Shown: in pieces, positions 18,507 through 27,120 of the stretch
Layout of the letters: every line of letters starts with the position of its first letter
How positions within the stretch are numbered: the first letter of the stretch is position 1
Source of the DNA: Rhodospirillaceae bacterium
GTDB lineage: Bacteria; Pseudomonadota; Alphaproteobacteria; GCA-2731375
Reading direction: 5' to 3'
NCBI GenBank assembly: GCA_018660265.1
Contig: JABJKS010000085.1
Coordinates: forward strand, 1-64,000
Length of the DNA: 64,000 nucleotides
Translations under genes and position numbers: made by a program
Notes under the pieces: model-generated
The model's database searches: none
Seen by the model: only the letters and a program-made list of their open reading frames with translations
Told to the model about the DNA's origin: nothing

Positions 18507-19700
18507 TCACCGTTTCTGTACCCTAAAATAGTTGTCCACGGAACGGGCAATGGCTTTCGCAATTGCAGCGCGGGATCTGGGAGAGGTCAGCATTTTCTCG
18601 TCCCGGCGGTTTGAAAGGTAACCCAATTCTATCAAGACCGAAGGGACATCGGGCGCCTTCAGGACGACAAAACCGGCAAACCGGTGCGGTTTGCGGCGCA
18701 TTTGGATTAGTTGGCGCAACTCTGGCACCAGGGCAGCGGCAAATTGCGCCGAATAATTCATGGTTTCCCGCTGTGTCAAATCAATCAGGATCGAGGCGAC
18801 TTCATCATCATGGCCGCTTAGATTGACCCCGGCAATTAGATCGGCCCGATTTTCCTTGGCGGCCAGGGCGGCGGCTTCCTTGTCCGAGGAATTCTCCGAC
18901 AGGGTATAGATGCCGCCACCACGAACCCTGCGATTAGCGATGGAATCGGCATGTATCGAGACGAACAATTCCGCGCCCGCAGCCCGCGCAATGGCGACAC
19001 GGCGGCGCAATGGGATAAATATGTCCCGATTGCGCGTCAGTCGAACCCGCTGTCGCCCCAAGGCCTGAATGGCCTTGCCAACCTGCCGGGCCATGGCGAG
19101 GGTGACCCGTTTCTCAAATATGCCACTGATGCCTATGGCACCCGGGTCAACGCCACCATGGCCAGGATCGATGACCACCAGGGGCCGTTCGGCCGGCTTT
19201 CGGGTCGGTTTCAGGACAATTTTTTGCGTCGCCCGGGGCACCTTTTTGGCTGGTGGTCTGATGGAAGCCAGAAAAGCCTTGCGCGAGACATTCTTTATAT
19301 CGATGACCAGACGCGGCCCATATCCCTCCCCAGGGGGCAGCATGAAGGATTTACCGACAGTACCCGGCGCGCGCAAATCCAAGACAACGCGCGATTTACC
19401 CGGTTGGTATTGGCCATAGCGCAAACCGGCGATCAGGCCACCATTCCGCCGTGCCGCCGCCGCCGGAACTTGCCACCTGATATCAGGCAGATCCAGGACA
19501 ATACGATAGGGATCCGCCAAGGCAAAAATTGTGAATTTGACGTTCGTTGTCAGATCCAGAACAACCCGTGTTTTGCTTTTATGAACACCAATCCTGATAT
19601 CCCGGGCAACGATTTCCGCGCCGGCGCTGCCTACCGATGCCCAACAAAGGCAACTGACGAAGCTTAGGAAAATAGCCCTTTTAAGGAACGCTATGCACAT
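18507..19700 (-). CDS. amiC: periplasmic N-acetylmuramoyl-L-alanine amidase, AMIN + Amidase_3
   Basis: 397 aa. A signal peptide (residues 1-29), an AMIN domain (about 30-130) that targets the septum or cell wall, and an Amidase_3 domain (about 172-390) are visible. Zinc ligands and catalytic residues are present: IDPGHGG, FEK, SIHAD and the late VLIELGYLSN glutamate. It cleaves the bond between MurNAc and L-alanine during daughter-cell separation. An alpha-helical regulatory insertion like that of E. coli AmiB/AmiC, normally relieved by EnvC- or NlpD-type activators, may lie between SENSSD and MNYSAQ. It is divergent from rne. Confidence 0.9.
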   Translation of the reverse strand: MCIAFLKRAIFLSFVSCLCWASVGSAGAEIVARDIRIGVHKSKTRVVLDLTTNVKFTIFALADPYRIVLDLPDIRWQVPAAAARRNGGLIAGLRYGQYQPGKSRVVLDLRAPGTVGKSFMLPPGEGYGPRLVIDIKNVSRKAFLASIRPPAKKVPRATQKIVLKPTRKPAERPLVVIDPGHGGVDPGAIGISGIFEKRVTLAMARQVGKAIQALGRQRVRLTRNRDIFIPLRRRVAIARAAGAELFVSIHADSIANRRVRGGGIYTLSENSSDKEAAALAAKENRADLIAGVNLSGHDDEVASILIDLTQRETMNYSAQFAAALVPELRQLIQMRRKPHRFAGFVVLKAPDVPSVLIELGYLSNRRDEKMLTSPRSRAAIAKAIARSVDNYFRVQKR

Positions 19701-20052
19701 GCGCTGGGGATATGTTGTGGTACAGAATCATAAAACCACGATATCTGATGTCATTGCAGATAGCCATTCCCCCGCCAGCCACTTTTCCGGGATATAGACA
19801 TGGGTTCAATAGGGGAACGTATTTCTCTTTGAGAATCCGACAATTAGGCGTATATCATTGCGTTGTGTATTAGTTCCGTCGCCCCTTCGCCGCATATTTT
19901 GTATGGCGATGGCATGGCAGCGAAAGGCGAACTTTTCCGGTAGCACGGTTTTCCACAGTTGAATTCCTTGGCGACCGAGAATTTCGGACCAACGTTGCTA
20001 TGCAATTGGTAAGACGGATTGGATAGGTGAATTCGAAGCCAAGCTTGCTGTG

Positions 20053-20223
20053 ATGCGAACTGCGAGATGCAAACTGCATGACGGTCGGCGGGTGATGGTA
20101 GAAGGATCCCCGTCCTGGTCGGTAAAAGACGTTAGGGCCCATGACATTGGTATCGCGGCAAACCGCCGCTTTGATGATCTGGGCAGGACTATTGCGAAAG
20201 CAGTCTTAGACCGTACCGTTTGA
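20053..20223 (+). CDS. possible 56-aa small ORF upstream of rne
   Basis: The open frame runs from 20053 (ATG, preceded directly by GTG) to a TGA at 20221. It reads protein-like, for example DGRRVMVEGSPSWSVKD and RRFDDLGRTIAKAVLDR, and the same frame stays open upstream with no start codon for about 30 more codons, as if it were the end of a decayed gene. There is no clear ribosome site and third positions are not GC-biased, which argues against it. Possible gene remnant. Confidence 0.2.
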   Translation: MRTARCKLHDGRRVMVEGSPSWSVKDVRAHDIGIAANRRFDDLGRTIAKAVLDRTV

Positions 20224-20227
20224 CGGG

Positions 20228-20258
20228 TTGATATCCCCATAACCGGCTTCGCTATAAT
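20228..20258 (+). promoter_or_regulatory. candidate rne promoter
   Basis: A perfect TATAAT at 20253-20258 is preceded by TTGATA at 20228-20233. The 19-base spacer is long, so the -35 assignment is weak. It would place transcription about 45 bases before the rne ATG. Confidence 0.4.
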
Positions 20259-20310
20259 TAGGGGACCGCGGAATTCGGCGAAAAACGCCGAGTGACTGCG
20301 GCAAATATAT

Positions 20311-23052
20311 ATGACGACGCGTATGTTGATTGACGCGACGCATGCGGAAGAGACCCGCATCGTTGTTGTTGACGGTAAGCGACTGGTTGATTTCGATTTC
20401 GAAACCGCCACGAAACTACAACTCAAGGGCAATATTTATCTGGCCAAGGTAACGCGGGTGGAACCTTCGTTGCAGGCGGCTTTTGTGGACTATGGCGGCA
20501 ATCGCCATGGCTTTTTGTCCTTCAATGAAATCCATCCCGACTATTACCAAATCCCGGTCGCCGACCGTGAGGCATTGCTGCAGGACGAGGCGGAACAAGC
20601 CGCCCGTCAGGCCGCACTGGAAGACCGGGTGGATGGAAACGGTAATGGCGATGCTAACGGCGATCTGGATGACGATGATGAGCAGCCAGAGCACACCGCC
20701 GAAAGCCTGGATGATACCGAAGACGGTGCAGATCTAGCCCCAGATGCGGTGGCTGATACGGTGGCGGAAGCTGACGCACCGGAGGGCGAAAGTGAAGACG
20801 GTGTCGAAGCCGGCACAGACGAAGACGCCGCTCAAAGTGCCGGTGAAAGTGCTGCTGAAAGCCCGGATGACAGTGCTGGCGAGGAAGCCGGCCATGTGGC
20901 CGATAACGACAATAACAACGACAATGACGATACCGATGATGCGGACGACGGACCGGAAGTGGCGCAAGAAGCCGGCGCGGTCGATGTCATGGATGAAGTG
21001 CCCCGGCCCCGCGGTCGCAGCCGGCGCAGCTACAAGATCCAGGAAGTCATCAAACGGCGACAGATCCTGCTGATTCAAGTCGTCAAGGAAGAACGTGGCA
21101 ACAAAGGCGCGGCACTTACCACGTACCTGTCCCTGGCCGGTCGTTATTGCGTTCTGATGCCCAACACGGCGCGGGGCGGCGGCATTAGCCGAAAAATCGC
21201 CAACCAGACCGCGCGGCGCAAACTAAAAGATATCGTCAGCGACTTGGATGTCCCGCAAGGCATGGGCGTCATCGTCCGGACAGCCGGGCAATCACGGACG
21301 AAATCGGAAATTCGCCGGGACTTTGAATATCTGCTGCGACTGTGGGACAGCGTCCGTGATCTGACACTGGATTCTACAGCCCCCTCCGTCGTCTATGAAG
21401 AGGCCGACCTGATCAAGCGGGCAATCCGCGATATGTATGCCAAGGACATCGACGAAATTCTGGTCGATGGCGAAGAGGGCTATCGCGTTGCCAAGGACTT
21501 CATGCGCATGTTGATGCCGTCACATGCCAAAAAGGTACAGCCCTATCGTGAGCGCATTCCCCTGTTGCACCGCTATCAGGTGGAACAGCAACTGGACAGC
21601 ATGCATTCCAATGTGGTGCAGCTGAAATCAGGCGGTTATCTGGTCTTTGCCCAGACCGAAGCCTTGGTCGCCGTCGATGTTAACTCGGGCCGTTCCACCA
21701 AGGAACGCAATATCGAAGAAACCGCCCTGAAGACCAATCTGGAGGCCGCCAGCGAGGTTGGCCGGCAATTGCGTTTGCGGGATTTGGCGGGCCTGGTGGT
21801 TATCGATTACATCGATATGGACGAAAACCGCAATAACCGTGCGGTTGAACGCCGGATGAAAGATGCCCTAAAAGATGATCGCGCCCGCATACAGGTAGGC
21901 CGGATATCGTCTTTTGGCCTGATGGAACTATCCCGGCAACGCCTGCGCCCAAGCTTGTTCGAGGCATCGACCAAGGTCTGCGAGATTTGCGCCGGCTCCG
22001 GCTTTGTCCGGACCACGGAATCCACAGCCCTGCATGTTCTGCGCACCATTGAGGAAGAAGGCATTCGCGGTCGCGCGGCGCAATTGACCGTGCACGCACC
22101 GGCGGACGTCGCCTTGTATTTGCTAAACCAAAAGCGGGACCATCTGGCGGAAATCGAGCAACGCTATGGCATGGGTGTGCATATCCTGGGCGATGACGAA
22201 TTGGTCTCGCCCGACTGCCGGGTCACCATTGACCGCACCCGCACGGCGGAAGAGATTGAAGAGATCGAGGCCGAGCGCCGCCGCACTGCCGCATTACTGT
22301 CGATCCCAGATGACGATGACGAGGCGGCAGCGGACGAGGCTGCCAACGCCGCCGAAGCTCCTGACGGTGACGATGAAGACGGCGAAAAAGCCAAGGAACG
22401 CCGCCCACGCCGACGCCGTCCACGCCGACGCCGCGGCAAATCAGAAGATAATGGCGATGGTACGGAGGCCAATGCAGATGCGGGTGCCGGTGCCAGTGCT
22501 GGCGCAGACCAAGGCGACGGTTCTGAAAACGCTGAGGCCGAAGCTTCCAAGCCCGCAGATGGAACGGCCGCTGACGATGGGACAGAGGGTGAGGAAAAGC
22601 CCGCCCGCCGACGCCGTGGCCGCCGTGGTGGCCGCCGCCGGCGCAGCAATGGGGACGCAGCGGAAGCTTCAACGGAAACATCGACGGAACCTTCTGAAGA
22701 TGCGGAAACTGCCACACCAGGCGAGGCGTCCGCACCTGTTGTACAGGTCGCGCCAATTGGCTTCACCACGTCGGGTATTACGGGCGCTACCGTAACGCCG
22801 GAGCCTGTTGTCGATGGGGAACCAATTGTGGCGGCTGAAGCAGCCGTTGAAGCCCCCGCCGAACCGACAGTCCAAACAGCCCCGGAAGCAGTACCAGAAG
22901 CAGTACCGGAAGCTGTACCAGAAGCGGCACCGGAAGCTGTGGCCGTGGCTGAAATAGAAGTAGCGGTCGAAGCTGTTGCCGAGACAACGGAACCTGTCGA
23001 TCCGGACAAGCCGAAGCGGCGCGGTTGGTGGCAGCGGGCGAAGCTTTTCTAG
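20311..23052 (+). CDS. rne: ribonuclease E/G
   Basis: 913 aa endoribonuclease for mRNA decay and rRNA/tRNA processing. The S1 domain (about residues 37-255) is split by a large acidic insertion (about 90-232, rich in Asp, Glu and Asn). The RNase H-like and DNase I-like catalytic region includes VDVNSGRST and the DYIDMDENRNNR metal-binding segment, and the Zn-link is CEICAGSGFV. After about residue 650 comes a disordered tail with alternating acidic stretches, two Arg clusters (RRPRRRRPRRRRGK and RRRRGRRGGRRRRS), an EAVP repeat and a terminal RRGWWQRAKLF. The tail would bind RNA and degradosome partners. The acidic insertion in S1 is typical of alphaproteobacteria. Confidence 0.95.
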   Translation: MTTRMLIDATHAEETRIVVVDGKRLVDFDFETATKLQLKGNIYLAKVTRVEPSLQAAFVDYGGNRHGFLSFNEIHPDYYQIPVADREALLQDEAEQAARQAALEDRVDGNGNGDANGDLDDDDEQPEHTAESLDDTEDGADLAPDAVADTVAEADAPEGESEDGVEAGTDEDAAQSAGESAAESPDDSAGEEAGHVADNDNNNDNDDTDDADDGPEVAQEAGAVDVMDEVPRPRGRSRRSYKIQEVIKRRQILLIQVVKEERGNKGAALTTYLSLAGRYCVLMPNTARGGGISRKIANQTARRKLKDIVSDLDVPQGMGVIVRTAGQSRTKSEIRRDFEYLLRLWDSVRDLTLDSTAPSVVYEEADLIKRAIRDMYAKDIDEILVDGEEGYRVAKDFMRMLMPSHAKKVQPYRERIPLLHRYQVEQQLDSMHSNVVQLKSGGYLVFAQTEALVAVDVNSGRSTKERNIEETALKTNLEAASEVGRQLRLRDLAGLVVIDYIDMDENRNNRAVERRMKDALKDDRARIQVGRISSFGLMELSRQRLRPSLFEASTKVCEICAGSGFVRTTESTALHVLRTIEEEGIRGRAAQLTVHAPADVALYLLNQKRDHLAEIEQRYGMGVHILGDDELVSPDCRVTIDRTRTAEEIEEIEAERRRTAALLSIPDDDDEAAADEAANAAEAPDGDDEDGEKAKERRPRRRRPRRRRGKSEDNGDGTEANADAGAGASAGADQGDGSENAEAEASKPADGTAADDGTEGEEKPARRRRGRRGGRRRRSNGDAAEASTETSTEPSEDAETATPGEASAPVVQVAPIGFTTSGITGATVTPEPVVDGEPIVAAEAAVEAPAEPTVQTAPEAVPEAVPEAVPEAAPEAVAVAEIEVAVEAVAETTEPVDPDKPKRRGWWQRAKLF
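22882..22941 (+). repeat. five 12-base tandem units inside rne
   Basis: Five imperfect copies of a 12-base unit (CCGGAAGCAGTA-like) encode repeated Glu-Ala-Val/Ala-Pro in the RNase E tail. It is a low-complexity coding repeat that may vary in copy number between strains. Confidence 0.7.
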
Positions 23053-23085
23053 AATATTTCGACAGAATACTAAATCGAACGAACG

Positions 23086-23113
23086 GGGCGGCCTTTGCAG
23101 GTCGCCCTTTTTG
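23086..23113 (+). terminator. intrinsic terminator of rne
   Basis: GGGCGGCCT at 23086-23094, loop TTGC, then AGGTCGCCC at 23099-23107, followed directly by TTTTTG. One G-U wobble, otherwise a perfect 9-base stem. It lies 33 bases after the rne stop. Confidence 0.88.
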
Positions 23114-23124
23114 TTTGCAACCGG

Positions 23125-24279
23125 TTATTTGGCGGCCTGCAAAAACGGTCCCAGGCGCTTGCAAGCTTCGGCCATATCCTCAGTTGAACCGGCAAAGGAA
23201 AAGCGCACATAAGAGGCCCCGTTCACGGGATCGAAATCATTTCCGGGCGTGGCCGCTATGCCCGTCTGCTCCAACATCCGGGCACAGAAATCCAGGGCAT
23301 CATTGGTGAACTTGCGCACATCGGCGTAAATATAAAAAGCACCATCCGCCGGGGCGAACTCATCCAGGCCGACTTTTGGCAATTCCGCCAACAGCAATTC
23401 CCGGTTCCGGGCATAGCGGGCGACATTGCCATCCAGTTCCTCGGCACATTCAAAGGCGGCGATGGCGGCATGCTGGGCCAGGGAAGGTGCAGATATAAAG
23501 AGGTTCTGGGCCAGGCGTTCCACGGGGCGCAGCATATCTTCGGGCAGCACCATCCAACCCAGACGCCAACCGGTCATGGAATAATATTTCGAGAAGGAGT
23601 TGATCACCACGGCATTGGCATCGAAGGCGGCAGCCGTCGCCACTTCCGTGCCGTAGGTGATGCCGTGATAAATTTCGTCCGAAATATAACGGATTTGTTT
23701 TTCCCGGCAGTATTCGAGAATTTGCTTCAATTCATCCTCCCGCAGCATGGAGCCGGTGGGATTGGCGGGGGAGGCAATCAGCAAACCGTCAAGGTCTGCT
23801 CCGCCGGCGGCATCCAACATATCCAGGGTTGGCTGAAAACGGCTGTCGGGGCCTACCGGGACCTCTACCGCCTCAATATCGAGGGCACCGAGAATGTTCC
23901 GATAGCAGGGATAGCCGGGACGCAGAATGGCCACTTTGTCGCCAGGATCAAACGCTGCCAGGAATGTCAGCAGGAAGGCAGCCGATGACCCGGTGGTGAC
24001 ACATATCCGCTCCGCCGAGACATCGAGGTCGTAGAATTCCTGATAGTGGCGGGCAATCCGATCCCGCAGACCCTCGATCCCCGTGGCCAGGGTATAGCCC
24101 AACAGATCGCCATCAAGGGCCTGTTTGGCAGCCTCAACCACGCCTTTTGGTGCCCGTGTGGACGGCTGGCCCACTTCCATATGCAAGACGCCCGCGCCCG
24201 AAGCCTCGCGCTCGGCGGCGGCCTTCATGACGTCCATGACGATAAAACGGGGGATGGCCCCGCGTTGGGAAATTTTCAT
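23125..24279 (-). CDS. class I/II pyridoxal-phosphate aminotransferase
   Basis: 384 aa from the ATG at 24279 (MKISQRGAIPRF), the usual start for this family. A longer frame up to 24402 would overlap the gamma-glutamyltransferase gene. The PLP-binding lysine lies in SFSKYYSMTGWRLGW, with the substrate-binding ASPANPTGSM and SDEIYHG motifs. It is a fold-type I enzyme of the aspartate-aminotransferase superfamily; the amino donor and acceptor are not determined. It begins 7 bases after the gamma-glutamyltransferase-like gene, so the two are probably co-transcribed. Confidence 0.9.
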   Translation of the reverse strand: MKISQRGAIPRFIVMDVMKAAAEREASGAGVLHMEVGQPSTRAPKGVVEAAKQALDGDLLGYTLATGIEGLRDRIARHYQEFYDLDVSAERICVTTGSSAAFLLTFLAAFDPGDKVAILRPGYPCYRNILGALDIEAVEVPVGPDSRFQPTLDMLDAAGGADLDGLLIASPANPTGSMLREDELKQILEYCREKQIRYISDEIYHGITYGTEVATAAAFDANAVVINSFSKYYSMTGWRLGWMVLPEDMLRPVERLAQNLFISAPSLAQHAAIAAFECAEELDGNVARYARNRELLLAELPKVGLDEFAPADGAFYIYADVRKFTNDALDFCARMLEQTGIAATPGNDFDPVNGASYVRFSFAGSTEDMAEACKRLGPFLQAAK

Positions 24280-24286
24280 GACAGCC

Positions 24287-25612
24287 TCAAAATTTGTCGA
24301 ACACAGCCAGGCCAAAGCCTTTGGGATCGGTGGCGAACCGGCAGGTTTTCGGCCCAACGCGGATGCCTTTCGGGCACCAAAGGGCCTGGACGCCGGCGCC
24401 ATTTTTTCCCGCCATGGTTTTGGCTAATGGCGCGCCCTGTCCCATTGTTGCCAAACTAACCCGCACGGCTGCCGCCGCCGCCTTGGGCCCACCCGTCCCG
24501 ACAGCCGCCATAACCGCCTGCCCCAGCGGTTCGTTGACGCCCAAAAGCGGCAAGGGATAACCAGGCCAGGTCGCATCGCCTCTCTTGGTCGCCGGGGCCA
24601 GGAACAGACCCAGGTTCGGGGCCATTTTGCCGCTGCCGAACGCCCCGTTCATTTGATAAACGCAGGCAGCGGCGGAACCGAAACTATCACCGATGACAAA
24701 GCCCCCTTCGCCCCGATCTACGCTCATTTCGATATCGGCCTGCCGGAATACCTTAACGGCAATATTTTCACCCGAATTACCTGATGCCAGGTTGATCAGC
24801 TTAAGTGCCGGGTTATCAAGTTGGTCGGCGCTTCCAAACGTCGGGACATGGAGCATATGATTGCCGACCTCGTGCGTCGCCGATTTTCGCCAAACGGCAC
24901 GATAGCCGCGCAAATCGGTAATTGTCATTTTGCCGCCGTGAGCAAGGGCGGATTGCTGTAGCCGTCGCCCGGCCTCTCCACCATACAAATCGCCGACGCC
25001 GCGGGTCCGTATCCGGGTCAGGGTCGCGGCCAGCTCCACCTGCACCAGATCCTCCGCCTCACCCTTCGGGGTACCATCCGGGTGCAGGAACAGGCCTGCC
25101 GCCATGTCATCATTTTTCAGGCGCGCGGCTTGAGGTGCTATGCGTTTAGCCAGTGCCCGGCTGATCCGATGGCCAAATCGGGCCGATTTTTCCGCCGGCG
25201 ATAACAACTGGCTCCATCGTATTCTGCCGTAACGGCTGTGCAACATTGCCATGCCCCGTAATGCGCCGGGCACCCATATAGCGCCACCGTTTTCCGGTGG
25301 GCGTAATCTGAAGTCCACGGTTTCCACTTTATCCGCGCTGCGATCATAATACAGACAGGCACCGCCGCCGCCCAGACCAACGGCAACGGGATATGTCACA
25401 GTCAACGTGAAGAATGCCGCCGTCGCCGCATCAGCCGCTGTGCCACCGGCAGAGAGGATGTCACGCGCCACCAGGGCGGCTCGTGGCTCCTCCACAATCG
25501 CGCCGCCGACAAATCCTTCAATGGCACCTATTTCGCCGAATTTCGGTGCCGGATCACTGCAGCCCGCTAGCGCCAGCACAGAAACGGCCAACGCCGCCAG
25601 TTGACGACGCAC
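24287..25612 (-). CDS. gamma-glutamyltransferase-like lipoprotein lacking the catalytic Thr motif
   Basis: About 441 aa from a GTG at 25612; an ATG at 25669 is possible but would overlap the divergent protease gene. A lipoprotein signal with lipobox LALAGC is evident. The N-terminal half is clearly GGT-like: ARDILSAGGTAADAATAAFFTLTV, VGLGGGGACLYYD and an IWVPGALRGM segment. The region that in real GGTs carries the autocleavage nucleophile (a TTH-type motif) instead reads SVDRGEGGFVIGDS, and the stretch before it is shortened. The family is normally about 570 aa. The protein may be an inactive or repurposed member. Confidence 0.7.
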   Translation of the reverse strand: MRRQLAALAVSVLALAGCSDPAPKFGEIGAIEGFVGGAIVEEPRAALVARDILSAGGTAADAATAAFFTLTVTYPVAVGLGGGGACLYYDRSADKVETVDFRLRPPENGGAIWVPGALRGMAMLHSRYGRIRWSQLLSPAEKSARFGHRISRALAKRIAPQAARLKNDDMAAGLFLHPDGTPKGEAEDLVQVELAATLTRIRTRGVGDLYGGEAGRRLQQSALAHGGKMTITDLRGYRAVWRKSATHEVGNHMLHVPTFGSADQLDNPALKLINLASGNSGENIAVKVFRQADIEMSVDRGEGGFVIGDSFGSAAACVYQMNGAFGSGKMAPNLGLFLAPATKRGDATWPGYPLPLLGVNEPLGQAVMAAVGTGGPKAAAAAVRVSLATMGQGAPLAKTMAGKNGAGVQALWCPKGIRVGPKTCRFATDPKGFGLAVFDKF

Positions 25613-25637
25613 CGTGTCGAACCTAGTTTGAATAGTA

Positions 25638-27011
25638 ATGCTAAATGGAGCAGTGGGCTTGCAGTACATAATTCGGCTTCTACTACTTTCTATTGTGGCG
25701 CAACTGGCGCTGTCAGGACCGGCCCAGGCGCGACAATTTTCCTTTATCCGCGACGCGGAGATTGAGGATACCATTCGTCTGTTCGGGACACCACTGTTCG
25801 CGGTTGCCGGACTTGAACCCTCTTCCGTGCGGGTATACTTGGTTAAGGACCCTTCCCTTAATGCCTTTGTGGCCGGCGGGCAAAGAATTTTTGTCAACAC
25901 AGGGCTGCTCGTCGCCTCGCGCAACGCCAATGAAGTCATCGGCGTCCTGGCACACGAAACCGGCCACATCTCCGGCGGCCATTTGGCCCGCTCCCGCGAT
26001 GCGATAAGCGATGCCTCGGCACAAACGATTATGGCCATGATCCTAGGCGCGGCGGCGGCCGTGGCAGGTGCGCCGGGCGTCGGCCAGGCCATCGCCGCAG
26101 GCGGGACACAGATCGCGCAGCGATCATATCTAAAATACAGCCGGGTCCAGGAAAGCTCCGCCGATCAGGCCGCACTTTCGATGCTGAATGAGACCAAGCA
26201 AACATCACGCGGCATGTTGACGTTCTTTGAACAGCTGGGCGATCAGGAAGCCCTGCTGACGGCCAGCCAGGACCCTTATGTGCGCACCCATCCCCTTACC
26301 AGGGAGCGGGTAGATACCATCCGCGCCCATGTGGAACGCTCCCCTTATGCCAATGCCGTTGAGCGCCCCTTGTATGTTGAGCGGCACAATCGCATGCGGG
26401 CGAAATTGATCGCCTTTCTGGGGTCACCGGCAGCCACTTTTCGCAAATACCCCGACAGCGACAACAGCATTTCGGCCCGTTATGCCCGTTCCATCGCCCG
26501 ACATAAACAGCGGCAAACCGACAAGGCCCTGGCCCTGATCCAGGATTTGATCGCGGAACATCCAAAGGATCCTTATTTCCACGAATTCCACGGCCAGATC
26601 CTGTTGGAAAGCGGCAACGCAGAGGCCGCCATCGCCCCCTACGAACGGGCCGTCGCCCTGGCCCCCAACAAGGTTCTGTTGCGCCTTGGACTGGGTCAGG
26701 CACAGGTCTCGGTGGAGGATGATCGCTATATCCAGGCGGCAGTGGACAATATGGGACGGGCCGTACGTTTGGCCCCCGGCAATCCCTCTGCCTGGCGCTG
26801 GCTGGGCATGGCCCTGGGCCGCAAAGGCGACGTTGGCCAGGCATCATTGGCCACGGCGGAACGCTATTACCTGACCGGCAAGTTTCGCGACGCCGTTGGT
26901 CAGGCGGCCCGGGCGGAACATGTTTTGCCAAAAGGTTCACCGGGCTGGCTAAGGGCCCAGGACCTCAAAGTCGCGGCGGAACAAAGAATAAAACGAAAAA
27001 AGCAGCGCTAG
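25638..27011 (+). CDS. M48 family metalloprotease with TPR repeats, BepA-like
   Basis: 457 aa. A signal peptide ends at about PAQA. The M48 peptidase domain has the zinc motif HETGH (HExxH) with the downstream SADQAALSML ligand region, then a C-terminal tetratricopeptide region (about 285-450). The architecture is that of BepA/YfgC, a periplasmic protease and chaperone for outer-membrane protein assembly. A TTG near 25659 with GGAG upstream is an alternative start that gives a tighter signal peptide. The TAG stop codon is formed by the border of the repeat element starting at 27009. Confidence 0.87.
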   Translation: MLNGAVGLQYIIRLLLLSIVAQLALSGPAQARQFSFIRDAEIEDTIRLFGTPLFAVAGLEPSSVRVYLVKDPSLNAFVAGGQRIFVNTGLLVASRNANEVIGVLAHETGHISGGHLARSRDAISDASAQTIMAMILGAAAAVAGAPGVGQAIAAGGTQIAQRSYLKYSRVQESSADQAALSMLNETKQTSRGMLTFFEQLGDQEALLTASQDPYVRTHPLTRERVDTIRAHVERSPYANAVERPLYVERHNRMRAKLIAFLGSPAATFRKYPDSDNSISARYARSIARHKQRQTDKALALIQDLIAEHPKDPYFHEFHGQILLESGNAEAAIAPYERAVALAPNKVLLRLGLGQAQVSVEDDRYIQAAVDNMGRAVRLAPGNPSAWRWLGMALGRKGDVGQASLATAERYYLTGKFRDAVGQAARAEHVLPKGSPGWLRAQDLKVAAEQRIKRKKQR

Positions 27012-27120
27012 AGCATGTTTCTTTTAAACATGCCCAAGGCGCTGGGAATCTTAAGAATAGAGCAATTGAACCAATCACTTAGATCGCGCAAGCGATCCCA
27101 AATAATTGAAAATTGCGCTA
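27009..27120 (+). repeat. short bipartite hairpin element A
   Basis: The TA at 27009-27010 is part of the M48 stop codon, and the element ends with TA at 27119-27120, directly before the glpK ATG. Layout: hairpin GCATGTTT/AAACATGC, a CCCA/TGGG mini-stem, a palindromic linker at 27046-27059 around TCTTAAGA, then a second arm from GAGCAATT (27060-27067) to AATTGCGC (27111-27118). The first 79 bases are nearly identical to element B at 35760. Confidence 0.8.

Larger units (their letters stand above)
19701..20310. other. 610-base region between amiC and rne: promoters, leader, small ORF
   Basis: No convincing full gene. The right part holds a candidate rne promoter (20228-20258) and a small CGGCG/CGCCG hairpin at 20276-20290 that would lie in the rne leader. 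The middle holds an unassigned 56-codon ORF (20053-20223). Opposite-strand reading frames here overlap the rne coding start and look like chance. A long rne 5' leader would fit known RNase E autoregulation. Confidence 0.5.

Noticed and set aside
19870-20142. 90-codon frame on the - strand in the amiC-rne gap
   Set aside because: No ribosome site, no domain; overlaps a better candidate in the other direction.
21800-22099. 99-codon frame opposite rne catalytic core
   Set aside because: Shadow of a strongly conserved coding region; no start signal.
22882-22941. CRISPR-like array
   Set aside because: 12-base head-to-tail coding repeats without spacers, inside rne.
22164-23009. 281-codon Ala/Ser-rich open frame on the - strand
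   Set aside because: Mirror of the low-complexity RNase E tail; composition follows from the complementary repeats.
25613-26092. N-terminal extension of the gamma-glutamyltransferase-like frame
   Set aside because: It overlaps the M48 protease signal peptide and catalytic region antisense, and places the lipobox deep inside the protein.
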